A stretch of 38,911 nucleotides of DNA, taken from IMG/VR virus record IMGVR_UViG_3300018426_000059, positions 1 through 38,911 of that record; one strand, 5' to 3'. Below the pieces are notes generated by a model. It made no database searches. It had not been told where the DNA came from and was given only the letters and a program-made list of their open reading frames with translations. The stretch is from a virus. This document shows, in pieces, positions 1-8,276 of the stretch (position 1 is its first letter; every line of letters begins with the position of its first letter). The translations under genes were made by a program, and so were the position numbers.

Positions 1-1328
1 CCCTTCTTCTGGGCAAGATATGTTAAAGTTGTTAGTAAATCATCTCTTTTTTCGTCATTTGTAATAGAGACAATTTCACACACCAAATGCAGCTGCATCA
101 ATTTACTATGAGCATAATCTGGTCTGGATGTATTAAATACCGATACCACATTCTTTTGAAACTGGTTTTCGGTTATTCCTGTATATTGTTTTACTTTATT
201 GAATTTATACAAGAATCTATTATAATCATTCATAAATTCTTGTTCGGATGTAGGATAGTTTTTGTTATCGTTATCCCAAGTAAGGCCTTCATCTGTAAAA
301 ATTTTTCTGGCCATATCTAAAGGAACTTTACCAAGTCTTGCAGAAGTCGCACCCAAGTCTGTCCCTTCAATTTTTAAATTATTAAACCCAGCACTATTTT
401 GTCTGATTTGAAATTTAATTTTTCCCTTTTTACCTTCTACAACAATTTTGGTATCTGAGTTAATAAACTCTCCATTACCTTTTGTTTTTAAATTTATATC
501 AATATCAGAAAGTTTAAAATTATATTCTTTATCATCGAAAATATCCATATTTTCTAGATTCACAAGTTCCCATTTTGCAGTTCTCCCAGACATTTTCTTT
601 AGAGAAATTCCAACGATTCTTCTCTCATGAAACATATCTCTAAGAATAGCATTAAATTCTTCTAATGAAGTTACATCGTCTAATACCTTTTCTTTCAAGG
701 TATTTTTTACTTTATTAAGGTCAGATACTAGCCATATATCTGCAGGATTCCAAGTATCCTTTTTTGCAATACCATATTTTTGTTTGCAAATACTAGTAAT
801 ATAATCCATAAACCCACCATCTCTGGAGTAGTGTCCATATCTGGTGTTTCCGACTTCTCTATATGTGGTGAGTTGTTGCTGGAAGAATGTGTTTTCCCAT
901 TCTTCATTCATTGCAGGATATATCGTTTTCAAATCATTGCGATATAATTTCATAAAGGCGCCTTGATTAGTATACCCATTATTTTCAATACTTTTTTGTA
1001 TTGCAAAAAGAGAGGCGAGTTCTTGCATCTGGGTAGTCTTCCCATCAGAACCGCCTCCCATTCCACTAAAGGGCGCTTTATCTATTTGTGTCCACTTGTA
1101 TCCATTAAAAATGGGAAGGTACTGGCCACCTTTTGTTAAAGAACCTGTAACTCTAGGTTGTGATTTGTCCTTCACTGCCCCAAGAAACTTTTTCACTTCT
1201 GGAGTCAATTGAACTACGGCCTTTGATCTATCCGCAAACTTTAGTTCTTTTTTACCATTAATAACATCTGCAACCATATTCAAATATGGTTTTTCAAACT
1301 TTGCTTCTTTTGATCCAAGGTTTGCCAA
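1..1328 (-). CDS. Unrecognised late protein, C-terminus beyond window edge
   Basis: An open frame of about 442 codons runs leftward off position 1 without a stop. No ATG lies near its upstream end. I place the start at a TTG (1326-1328), which has AGGG seven bases before it; the nearest upstream in-frame stop is only about seven codons away. The first in-frame ATG is at 1277 and would drop 17 residues. The protein starts MANLGSKEAKFEKPYLN and is mixed alpha/beta, lysine-rich and soluble, with no signal peptide or membrane segment. Visible stretches include a glycine-rich segment (GMGGGSDGKTTQ, near residue 90) and YGHYSRDGGFMDYI. I do not recognise the family. A perfect late-promoter motif at 1360-1367 puts it in the late class, so a virion or assembly protein is the best inference. 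It is downstream of the 2OG oxygenase gene but transcribed separately. Confidence 0.8.
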   Translation of the reverse strand, partial: MANLGSKEAKFEKPYLNMVADVINGKKELKFADRSKAVVQLTPEVKKFLGAVKDKSQPRVTGSLTKGGQYLPIFNGYKWTQIDKAPFSGMGGGSDGKTTQMQELASLFAIQKSIENNGYTNQGAFMKLYRNDLKTIYPAMNEEWENTFFQQQLTTYREVGNTRYGHYSRDGGFMDYITSICKQKYGIAKKDTWNPADIWLVSDLNKVKNTLKEKVLDDVTSLEEFNAILRDMFHERRIVGISLKKMSGRTAKWELVNLENMDIFDDKEYNFKLSDIDINLKTKGNGEFINSDTKIVVEGKKGKIKFQIRQNSAGFNNLKIEGTDLGATSARLGKVPLDMARKIFTDEGLTWDNDNKNYPTSEQEFMNDYNRFLYKFNKVKQYTGITENQFQKNVVSVFNTSRPDYAHSKLMQLHLVCEIVSITNDEKRDDLLTTLTYLAQKK

Positions 1329-1359
1329 TGGAATTCCCTTTTTATTAAGTTAATACCAT

Positions 1360-1367
1360 TATTTATA
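1360..1367 (-). promoter_or_regulatory. T4-type late promoter (TATAAATA)
   Basis: The minus strand reads TATAAATA here, in the 42-base gap after the oxygenase gene. It is 32 bases before the TTG start of the gene ending at the left window edge. Motif and spacing match those before gp13, gp18, gp19, gp22 and gp23. Confidence 0.65.
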
Positions 1368-1370
1368 ATT

Positions 1371-2021
1371 TTACATATAATGGAGATATGTGCCGACAAC
1401 ATACTTATCATCAGACTTTGCGGGCATACATTGATGTGGGTGTGTCCAGAAAGGCGGCCAGATTGCAAGTCTTCCCTTAACTGGATTCACACTTAGATTA
1501 TAATCTGGGAAAACGGTCTCCCCACCCTCTTCGACATCATTCAAATAAAAGAAACATGCAACAAATCTTTTTGCAGATAAGTGGTCTCCAACATCTGAAT
1601 GATATTTAAAATCATCAGCAGAACCCTTAGTATATTTTTTCATTTTAATTTCTTCGTTGACACACTGGCCAGGAAAAAACATAATGTTATTATGTCTGCG
1701 ATACATTTCAGTATACTCAGAAATAATAGTTAAAAGTTTCATAGAAAATTCTTCAAACTCTGGGAACTTTTCAGATAGTTCTGGGTCAAAGAAATTTACT
1801 TCGGTATATGTTCTCGCTTCGGTATTTACTTTTCTGTGATGTTCGTTTGCATCTTCAAACAATTCAATCATCTTAGTACAATCTTCATCAGATAAAACAT
1901 TATCCCAAACAGAAATAAATGCCCGTTGTCCATCTGGTGGTCGTATATCAAAATTATCTTCATCTACTTCAAAATGAACTGTTGTTTCTGCAGTAGTTGC
2001 AGTATTTGCTTCTTGTGTCAT
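1371..2021 (-). CDS. 2OG-Fe(II) oxygenase (prolyl 4-hydroxylase-like)
   Basis: Predicted iron- and 2-oxoglutarate-dependent dioxygenase of 216 residues. The fold signature is in the C-terminal half: YHSDVGD supplies iron ligands H141 and D143, FYLNDVEEGGETVF is the conserved strand after them, and THPHQC supplies the distal histidine (H194 or H196). K206, ten residues after H196, fits the 2-oxoglutarate-binding lysine of prolyl-4-hydroxylase-type enzymes. The first 30 residues are Thr/Glu-rich and probably flexible. Related oxygenases are common in marine T4-like phages; their substrates (protein, nucleotide or lipid) are mostly unknown. The start overlaps the end of the gp41 helicase gene by four bases (ATGA), so the two are translationally coupled and likely read from the replication transcript. 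Confidence 0.85.
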   Translation of the reverse strand: MTQEANTATTAETTVHFEVDEDNFDIRPPDGQRAFISVWDNVLSDEDCTKMIELFEDANEHHRKVNTEARTYTEVNFFDPELSEKFPEFEEFSMKLLTIISEYTEMYRRHNNIMFFPGQCVNEEIKMKKYTKGSADDFKYHSDVGDHLSAKRFVACFFYLNDVEEGGETVFPDYNLSVNPVKGRLAIWPPFWTHPHQCMPAKSDDKYVVGTYLHYM

Positions 2022-3394
2022 ATTTTTATCTCCACACTTCCAATTTTTTTCTTTCCTTCGTTTTGAAAATTCTTATAGGACGATGTACTCACCTCTTCTA
2101 CGATATCATCTTGTGCAGAATTTTCTGCATCGTAAAGTCTCATCTTTGGCCTATCGATTCCAACAACAAAGCGTTTATGATTATTAATGTCATTATATCT
2201 ATTCTTCAATTGTTTAACCAGAATCTGATTCATGTCTTCCAACTCTTCAGTAGATATCAACGCAAACATCAAGTCTGCAGTCGCAGGAAGTCCAAATGAC
2301 TCTGAAGTATCTGTTAAGTCAACATCTGTATTTGAGTAACCAGAACGAGTGGTCTGTGTCGCACTGATGATAGGTACATCATTCTCAACAGCAAGTCCTC
2401 TCAGTTCTTCTGCAATTGATTTTACAAGAGTATAAGAGTTTATACCAGCACCATATCGAATTCTTGCAGAACTACAAATATTCAAATAATCAATGAATAT
2501 AACATCTGGCGTAAAGTTCTTTTTCAGATGCAATTCATTCAACAAATGTCTAAAGTGATTTGCATTTGCAACTGCAGTTGGATACTCTTTAATAATCAAC
2601 TTACCAGTGGTTTTGTTTTTAATCTTTTCTATTTTCTTCTCAAATGAAGATTTCGAAGTACTTGCAACATCCGCAATAGAAATGTTAAGTAAGTTAGCAT
2701 CAATTCTTTCTGCAATTTTTTCTTCAGACATTTCTAATGTAATGTATAAAACATTTTTCCCCATCATATAATGGTTTGCTGCAAGATCGCACATAAACAA
2801 AGATTTACCAACACCTGTACCAGCAAGAGCAACATTTAATGTTTTGTTCGATAGTCCACCTTTGGTAATTTCGTTGAATAATTCCAAGTGAAAAGGTATC
2901 TTTTCTTCTACTCTATTATAAAACTCAAATCTAGTTTCAAAATCATCAACAAAATCATGTCCAATATGTGTATCAAATGATACAGCAAGTGCATCCTGTA
3001 GTAGTTTTGGTAAATCACCCTTCTGATCTTCATGGTCATTCAATATACTGATAGATTTCATAACTGCATTATATAATGCACGCTCTTGACACCACTTTTC
3101 AGTATGATCTACTTGCCAGTCAGTTTCTTTCTCATCAGTTTCTTTTAATGACTCAATAAGAGCATGTGACTCTTTAAAATTATTTTCACTCAAACTAACA
3201 TCATCTAATGATATCATTAAAGAATCTTTGGTTGGGGTAGTATTGTATTTTTCAACATGACTACGAATCAACTCAAATATAACTTTATTTGGTTCACTAG
3301 TAAAATAATCTTTTTCTAGGTATGGTAATGTTCTTCGCACATAATCTTCATTAGAATATAATGCACTTAGAATTATACTTTCACTTAATTCCAT
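2018..3394 (-). CDS. 41: Replicative DNA helicase gp41 (DnaB family)
   Basis: Hexameric 5'-3' helicase of the phage replisome. It unwinds DNA ahead of gp43 on the lagging-strand template and works with the primase. Length 458 residues, against about 475 in T4. The N-terminal 150 residues form the DnaB-type helical domain. The RecA-like motor follows, with Walker A AGTGVGKS at 191-198 and Walker B DVIFIDYLNIC about 110 residues later, then the ISATQTTRSGYSN loop and the C-terminal DnaB signature around KNRYNDINNHKRFVVGID. The N-terminus overlaps the end of the upstream Cys-rich gene by 14 bases, and its stop overlaps the oxygenase start by four. UvsX, gp43 and gp41 lie in series, so the motor, recombinase and polymerase genes form one unit behind the gp43 promoter. 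Confidence 0.95.
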   Translation of the reverse strand: MELSESIILSALYSNEDYVRRTLPYLEKDYFTSEPNKVIFELIRSHVEKYNTTPTKDSLMISLDDVSLSENNFKESHALIESLKETDEKETDWQVDHTEKWCQERALYNAVMKSISILNDHEDQKGDLPKLLQDALAVSFDTHIGHDFVDDFETRFEFYNRVEEKIPFHLELFNEITKGGLSNKTLNVALAGTGVGKSLFMCDLAANHYMMGKNVLYITLEMSEEKIAERIDANLLNISIADVASTSKSSFEKKIEKIKNKTTGKLIIKEYPTAVANANHFRHLLNELHLKKNFTPDVIFIDYLNICSSARIRYGAGINSYTLVKSIAEELRGLAVENDVPIISATQTTRSGYSNTDVDLTDTSESFGLPATADLMFALISTEELEDMNQILVKQLKNRYNDINNHKRFVVGIDRPKMRLYDAENSAQDDIVEEVSTSSYKNFQNEGKKKIGSVEIKI

Positions 3395-3713
3395 TCAATT
3401 TATCCGCTTCATCATAAAGTTTTTTTGCTTCAGACTCTAAGGTCTTCGCTCTATTATGTAGTTCTATAATCTTTTCTTCTTTAGTTAAAGTTTTTTTTTG
3501 ATCGATCAAAGTAATTGTTTCTGGTTCTTTATCTTCAGTACCATAAACTTCTTTCCACTTATCTGCAGGACATCTTAGATTTGCAATCTTTGCTTTTGCA
3601 GGCATAAAACATCCACACTTTTTACATACGAGTGCCAAACCTTGAAAGTGCTCACACCCTCTACAAGTATTAAGTCTTTGTTTATATACATGTTTAGAAG
3701 CAAAGATTTTCAT
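3381..3713 (-). CDS. Small Cys-rich putative zinc-binding protein
   Basis: A 110-residue protein that I cannot assign to a named family. The first 55 residues carry C17-x2-C20, C30-x2-C33-x-C35 and C48 (in LRCPADKWKE), a pattern suited to a zinc ribbon or knuckle. The C-terminal half (from about residue 65) is Glu/Lys-rich and predicted to be a coiled coil (EEKIIELHNRAKTLESEAKK). It lies between uvsX and the gp41 helicase: it abuts the uvsX stop directly and overlaps gp41 by 14 bases. A role with the recombination or replication proteins, such as a loader or adaptor, is therefore likely by position only. T4 has helicase loader gp59 elsewhere, and this protein does not look like it. Confidence 0.75.
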   Translation of the reverse strand: MKIFASKHVYKQRLNTCRGCEHFQGLALVCKKCGCFMPAKAKIANLRCPADKWKEVYGTEDKEPETITLIDQKKTLTKEEKIIELHNRAKTLESEAKKLYDEADKLNGIK

Positions 3714-4730
3714 CTAATTACCAACTCTATATTTCTTTTTCAAGAAGTCATTGAATTTAGAATCCACCAATAAGTCTTTCCAAAACTCAGGGGTATGGGT
3801 TTCTTTTTCACGAAACTTCTTATCATCAACCTCACCAGTTTCTGGATCAACCATTTGATACCATCCACCAGATCTAGATATTACACCATAATCTAGTGCC
3901 ATGTCAAGAAGACCTGATGTTTTATCTACACCATTATCCCAAGATACCGAAATTGGAATTTTAGATTTTTCTTTAACAAACCTAGACTTCTCCACATTGA
4001 TTACAAAGTGATAACCTTGAATTTCTGCACCAACTTTATCTTGTTGTCTACCTACAATCCAAATAGTATCTGCACTATAATACATTCCAGTACCACCAGA
4101 AACTACCTTTGTTGGATACAGTCCTTGAGAATCGTATGTATGATTAATTGCAACCATTGGAATATCTTTCATTGTTAGATGCGGTGTTACCATTCTAAAC
4201 AAAGACTTGAATTGTTTTGCTCTTGTCATATCGGCGGCAGACTTTTGATTCTCTGCATCCTCTACTTCTTTTTTGGATGCAAGGTTTCCCACAGAATCGA
4301 CCATGATAAAAAGTTTGTCTTCTGTTTCGATTTCTTTTAATTGCGAAACTATATCAAATTTTAATTCTTCCAAATCAGTAACTGGAATATGTACAACTCT
4401 TGATGTATCGATATCGAACACATCAAAATAATTTTGCGGTGTACCAAATTCACTATCATAAAAAAGTGCAACACCTTCTGGATACTTGTCAAGATATGCC
4501 TTCATCATAATCAAACCAAATGCAGTCTTGAAGTGTTTACTAGGGCCTGCAATCATAGTCAACCCAGATGTATATCCTTTATCCAACGAACCAGAAAATG
4601 CAACATTCACTGCAGGAATGTTTGTAGGAATATTATCCTTTTCGTGTAGAAATGGAGATTCGGAAAGAGTATTAACTCTTCCGTCTTTGAAAGAAGTATT
4701 CTTTCTCAATTTACTCATTAGTCCAGACAT
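3714..4730 (-). CDS. uvsX: UvsX recombinase (RecA/Rad51 family)
   Basis: Strand-exchange protein that forms filaments on single-stranded DNA and drives recombination-dependent replication. Length 338 residues, shorter than T4 UvsX (391). Walker A is GPSKHFKT at 62-69, with the same unusual GPSKxFK form as in T4. Walker B is LFIMVDSVGNL, about 80 residues later. A segment with YDSQGLYPTKVVSGGTGMYYS matches the DNA-binding loop 2 region. The start has AGGAG eight bases before it. Its partners are also in this window: mediator UvsY (23116-23577) and helicase UvsW (21626-23116). It is 12 bases downstream of gp43 and should share its promoter. Confidence 0.95.
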   Translation of the reverse strand: MSGLMSKLRKNTSFKDGRVNTLSESPFLHEKDNIPTNIPAVNVAFSGSLDKGYTSGLTMIAGPSKHFKTAFGLIMMKAYLDKYPEGVALFYDSEFGTPQNYFDVFDIDTSRVVHIPVTDLEELKFDIVSQLKEIETEDKLFIMVDSVGNLASKKEVEDAENQKSAADMTRAKQFKSLFRMVTPHLTMKDIPMVAINHTYDSQGLYPTKVVSGGTGMYYSADTIWIVGRQQDKVGAEIQGYHFVINVEKSRFVKEKSKIPISVSWDNGVDKTSGLLDMALDYGVISRSGGWYQMVDPETGEVDDKKFREKETHTPEFWKDLLVDSKFNDFLKKKYRVGN

Positions 4731-4742
4731 ATTATTCTCCTA

Positions 4743-7271
4743 TTAAAAAAAATCGTCTATTGTGAATATTTTTTCAACCTTCCATCCAATAGCATCAGTG
4801 ATGGTTTTAATTGGATCAAGGAAGGCCTTTTCGAATTGTTTTGTATAGTCAATGTAATCATTTAATCCAAACTCATTTGGAATAACTGATGCCATCGCAA
4901 TGGTATTATTGCCAATTGGATTTGGTTCTTTAAGGTAAACAAACTTAATCTTTTCACCTTCTTGAATTAGTGGGTATGTCATCTGAAGTTTGTGTTTCTT
5001 AACCAAATTATTGAAATGAATGACACCCTTTACATGGATGGGCGTTCCCTTCTTGTATAGTTCTGCAGAATCGAAATACTTTCGTAATCCGTTGACACTT
5101 CTAGGAAATGCAACCTCATCTACAGGAAAGGTTTTAAAGTCTTCTCTAAAAGTGTCGATAAACTGAATAAGTTCATCGTTATCACCACCCATAATAACCT
5201 TAAAGGATTCTTTCAATTTATCCCGACATGCTGCTGGGGTAGATGATCGAACCGCCTCAATGCCCATAATTTTTAGGTCTGGTTCTTTATATCGAACTCC
5301 CTCACTGTCATGGACATTTAGAATATATCTTTTCTTCGCAGTCCACAATCCTTTTGATGCAATAACTTCTCTTTTCATGAACATCTTCTGTTCATATGCA
5401 TTCATATACGAAGCAAGTTCTTGATAACTACGATCAATAAAAGGTTCGAATTTCTCTTGAGCGACTCTATCAAGGAAGTTAACCACTCGTTCCGTTTGTA
5501 TACTATCCTCAGTTTCCTTGTCTGCAGTTCCTTGGTTAAACACTTTATGTACCAAGTCACCAAGAGTGACGTATATCGAATCCGTATCACTTGCAATAAC
5601 GTAATTCTTTTCTTGTTCATTTTGTAGAATTTTGTTGACATATTCATTTACTTTCTTTTCAATCCATCTGATAGATAACTGTCCAGATAGAGTGATAGAC
5701 TCCGCCTGTCTGATATCGAAATACCTAAAGTACTGATTCCCCAACGCACCATAAGCCGAGTTGAGAAGAATCTTTGCGGCCATCTGTTTATTATTGAGTG
5801 CGGCAATCCTTTTGTCTAGTTCTTTGGGGTCGCCGTCACCATCAATTTTCTTTTGTTTTGTCTTCAACATTTCCTTCTTATACAAAACCCTGTCATCATA
5901 CATCTTCTGCATAAGTTTTGGAAGGAAACCTTTTTTGTCATTATTATATAGAACACCATTAGGGGTAAGTGACAAGTTACTCTTAGAAATAATTTCCGTA
6001 TTTGTTTTCATTTCTAATAAATCGTCAACGGATGTATCTACTCTGTCTGTTTCAACCAAGGTTTCTGGTGAAATGTTGTATTGCATGATAAGGTGTGGGT
6101 ATAGACTGTTCAAGTCAAACGAAAGAATCCAGTCATGCATTCCGACAGTCGGTTCCTTTACATACGCACCGGCGTATGCAGCAGTTTTACTGTTATTTCT
6201 TTTTGGTGGAATGACAATATTATCTTTTTTAAGATGATTGAATGCAATCGAGTCCCAAGTTTTGATAGGAGAAAAAACCTCATCATAGTTCACTCTCGCC
6301 TCATATGCAATTGTAATCAACAGTTCTAAGAGTTTAAGTTTATCGTCAAGTCTATCAACAAGTTCAACATCTTTGATATTATAGTCAATATACTTTTGAT
6401 AGTCTTCTTTGTAGAACAGATGCATGTGCGAGAACTCTGAGTGGTCTAACTTTCTTTCACCCAACTCGACAAAGGCAATATGGTCAAGACGATAACTTTC
6501 TCTCGTAACATAGGTAAACTTTCGATACAAGTCAAGATAATCAACAATGTTAATACCAAGTACATTGACTTGTTCTTGTAGTTGGCCACGAATGTTTTTT
6601 TGCATTCTATCTACAATACCCCAAGGAGAAAGTCTTTTGGTGTTATCTTCTCCAAGGATTTTTGTGATACGGTTTACGAGATAACTCATATCAAACTGAT
6701 TAACATTCCAACCAGTCACAATATCAATATCTGCAGCCTCCCACAAATTTAAGAAAGACTTGAGAAGTTCAATCTCACTGGTACATTTGTAATACTTAAT
6801 ATTGAGGTGAGACAAAGACTCATTAGTATTCTCCCAGTCTCCCAAACCAAGAACAGTATACATACCATCATACTTAAGAGTAATGGCGTTTACTCGTTCT
6901 ATTGCTTCTAGGGGATTGGGGAAACCGTTTTCACACTCGACCTCAATGTCAAGTGTTGCAATTCTAATCTTGTCCAGATCAAATTCTAAATCTGAATAGT
7001 TGTCTGCAATGTACGGATAAATAAACTGCGTCATTCCGTAGAATGACAGAATACCATCATTTTCTTTTATCTTTGCTCTTGCCGTACGGATATCTGGAAA
7101 TTTAACTTTTCTCAAATATTTACCATCAAGAGAACGATGTGATGTTTTTTCTTTTACTTCATAAAAAAGAGATGGTGAGTAAGAAGTTCGATACCTCTTA
7201 CGCTCACCATCAACAGTTTCTTTGACAAGAATTTTATTTCCAAGATTCTGGATATTAGTATAAAATCGCAT
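4743..7271 (-). CDS. 43: DNA polymerase gp43 (family B)
   Basis: Replicative polymerase with proofreading, 842 residues against 898 in T4. The 3'-5' exonuclease motifs are intact: ATLDIEVE (D108, E110), TGWNVNQFDMSYL and YNIKDVELV. The polymerase motifs follow in order: A (FDLNSLYPHLIMQYN), B (KILLNSAYGALGNQYFRYFD) and C (ASDTDSIYV). The C-terminus, KIFTIDDFF, is a short hydrophobic/acidic tail of the kind by which T4 and RB69 polymerases bind sliding clamp gp45. The start has GAGG six bases before the ATG, and a near-perfect host-type promoter lies 30-58 bases upstream (7301-7329). In some related marine phages the polymerase gene is split or carries an intein; this one is intact. Confidence 0.97.
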   Translation of the reverse strand: MRFYTNIQNLGNKILVKETVDGERKRYRTSYSPSLFYEVKEKTSHRSLDGKYLRKVKFPDIRTARAKIKENDGILSFYGMTQFIYPYIADNYSDLEFDLDKIRIATLDIEVECENGFPNPLEAIERVNAITLKYDGMYTVLGLGDWENTNESLSHLNIKYYKCTSEIELLKSFLNLWEAADIDIVTGWNVNQFDMSYLVNRITKILGEDNTKRLSPWGIVDRMQKNIRGQLQEQVNVLGINIVDYLDLYRKFTYVTRESYRLDHIAFVELGERKLDHSEFSHMHLFYKEDYQKYIDYNIKDVELVDRLDDKLKLLELLITIAYEARVNYDEVFSPIKTWDSIAFNHLKKDNIVIPPKRNNSKTAAYAGAYVKEPTVGMHDWILSFDLNSLYPHLIMQYNISPETLVETDRVDTSVDDLLEMKTNTEIISKSNLSLTPNGVLYNNDKKGFLPKLMQKMYDDRVLYKKEMLKTKQKKIDGDGDPKELDKRIAALNNKQMAAKILLNSAYGALGNQYFRYFDIRQAESITLSGQLSIRWIEKKVNEYVNKILQNEQEKNYVIASDTDSIYVTLGDLVHKVFNQGTADKETEDSIQTERVVNFLDRVAQEKFEPFIDRSYQELASYMNAYEQKMFMKREVIASKGLWTAKKRYILNVHDSEGVRYKEPDLKIMGIEAVRSSTPAACRDKLKESFKVIMGGDNDELIQFIDTFREDFKTFPVDEVAFPRSVNGLRKYFDSAELYKKGTPIHVKGVIHFNNLVKKHKLQMTYPLIQEGEKIKFVYLKEPNPIGNNTIAMASVIPNEFGLNDYIDYTKQFEKAFLDPIKTITDAIGWKVEKIFTIDDFF

Positions 7272-7300
7272 GATTCCTCATTATGTAAATTACTAGGTGC

Positions 7301-7329
7301 ATTATATCACACAACGCACAATAAGTCAA
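7301..7329 (-). promoter_or_regulatory. Host sigma70-type promoter before gp43
   Basis: On the minus strand a -35 box TTGACT (7324-7329) is followed after exactly 17 bases by a perfect -10 box TATAAT (7301-7306). The gap between the Sm-like gene and gp43 is only 61 bases and holds the whole promoter. Early or middle expression of the gp43-uvsX-gp41 unit by host RNA polymerase is inferred. Confidence 0.75.
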
Positions 7330-7332
7330 TCA

Positions 7333-7677
7333 CTAAACTTTAACAAATCCGTGATTTCCACCCTTTGGTGTTTTGAGTGTTGGTGTGCTTGGTGGGAGAA
7401 CTAGCCCACTACCAAATATTTTATTGTATTCATTAGTCAACTCATTTACAGGGTCAACAATAAATCCAACATATGATTTGGCAACCGTAATTCCGTCTGA
7501 AGATTTTGTATATGGCATAAAGGGTGCCAGGCCTACTCTTGCAGTAGCGGTTGTTGTATCGGCGTAAGAAGTGGCGATCTGACATACATCTTTTATGTAG
7601 ATAGTACCATCTTCTTTTTCCGATACATCGCCCATAATCTCTTCACCAGAAATTAGTCGCAGAACTTTAACTGCCAT
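7333..7677 (-). CDS. Sm-like (LSm/Hfq-fold) protein
   Basis: I use the ATG at 7677 (114 residues) rather than the longer frame from 7743, because the family signature starts there: MAVKVLRLISGEEIMGDV. This resembles the Sm1-like strand pair of the marine-phage Sm-like protein whose crystal structure was described as of putative cyanophage origin. After an IYIKDVCQI strand and a loop it continues with GITVAKSYVGFIVDPVNELTNEYNKIF, where the fold ends in a helix. The last 25 residues are Pro/Gly-rich and probably disordered. Sm proteins form rings that bind U-rich RNA; whether this one does is unknown. The start overlaps the end of the upstream gene by 11 bases. A second, more diverged candidate lies at 21183-21602. 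Confidence 0.75.
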   Translation of the reverse strand: MAVKVLRLISGEEIMGDVSEKEDGTIYIKDVCQIATSYADTTTATARVGLAPFMPYTKSSDGITVAKSYVGFIVDPVNELTNEYNKIFGSGLVLPPSTPTLKTPKGGNHGFVKV

Positions 7678-7951
7678 CTGTTGTTTCTGCAGGCTCTGGG
7701 GTTTCCGCTGTCTGTGGGACTGGTTGCTGTTGAATATTTGCAAAATACTGAATTACAGTTTTTAGTTTGTCTTCTGCCATTGCAAGGTGACAAACCTGTT
7801 CATCCATTTCTGCCACAATATCACTATGTTCACCAACACCTACAGAATTTTCAAAATATGTTTGAAGATTTGCAATTGCCATATCTCTTTCATATTCATA
7901 CTTTCTAATAAGTGCTCTCAATTTCATACTATTGGAATAATCGAACTTCAT
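7667..7951 (-). CDS. Small helical protein of unknown function
   Basis: I choose the ATG at 7951 (94 residues, MKFDYSNSMKLRALI) because AGGAG lies nine bases before it. The earlier in-frame ATG at 7987 has no ribosome binding site and would lengthen the overlap with the upstream gene. The protein is almost entirely helical: heptad-like segments (MKLRALIRKYEYERDMAIANL, then HLAMAEDKLKTVIQYFANI) suggest a helical hairpin. A Pro/Glu/Thr-rich tail follows (QQQPVPQTAETPEPAETT). I do not recognise the family. It overlaps its neighbours on both sides (23 and 11 bases), so it is co-translated with the 115-residue protein upstream and the Sm-like protein downstream. Confidence 0.7.
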   Translation of the reverse strand: MKFDYSNSMKLRALIRKYEYERDMAIANLQTYFENSVGVGEHSDIVAEMDEQVCHLAMAEDKLKTVIQYFANIQQQPVPQTAETPEPAETTDGS

Positions 7952-8276
7952 CTGCTTTCGCTCCTCTTTTGATCCATTTCTTTTCATTTTTAATGTGTGT
8001 TCTTAAACGTTTTTGTAACTCTCTACTTTCAGGCGAGTCACCCAACCATTTAATAACTCTTCTTTCGAACCATGCCCACTCCATGTTCAATACTTTCTGT
8101 ACAACATTTGGATGGGCAATTACGATTTTTTTGTTATTCAATAAGTCTTGAATTAAAAGGTCATTTGGCAATCCTGGCGAGAATTCAATATCTCCCAACC
8201 CTCCAGAATTTTTAGAAACCTTATAAACCTTATCCTCACTCATTTCAATTTCGGTTTCTTGTTCTGATAATTTCAT
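7929..8276 (-). CDS. Unrecognised 115-residue protein
   Basis: Soluble protein with an acidic N-terminus (MKLSEQETEIEMSEDKV) and a basic C-terminal half (KRLRTHIKNEKKWIKRGAK). The middle contains GGLGDIEFSPGLPNDLLIQDLL and NMEWAWFERRVIKWLG. I know no family for it. Its C-terminal segment, ELQKRLRTHIKNEKKWIKRG, resembles the end of the 62-residue protein just upstream (KTRRAEIQDEKEWIVKG), with a shared R..I..EK.WI..G pattern. Its ATG overlaps the stop of that gene by one base (TAATG), so reinitiation is likely. It belongs to the short run of small genes between hsp20 and gp43. Confidence 0.65.
   Translation of the reverse strand: MKLSEQETEIEMSEDKVYKVSKNSGGLGDIEFSPGLPNDLLIQDLLNNKKIVIAHPNVVQKVLNMEWAWFERRVIKWLGDSPESRELQKRLRTHIKNEKKWIKRGAKADEVRLFQ

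Noticed and set aside
1371-1394. Weak dyad ACATAT/ATATGT at the oxygenase stop as a terminator
   Set aside because: Six AT pairs with no T-run after the stem on the minus strand; too weak to call.
5761-6237. Plus-strand open frame of 158 codons inside the polymerase gene
   Set aside because: It lies fully opposite conserved gp43 motifs, is rich in Ser/Phe/Leu as expected for antisense of this coding sequence, and has no promoter or ribosome binding site.
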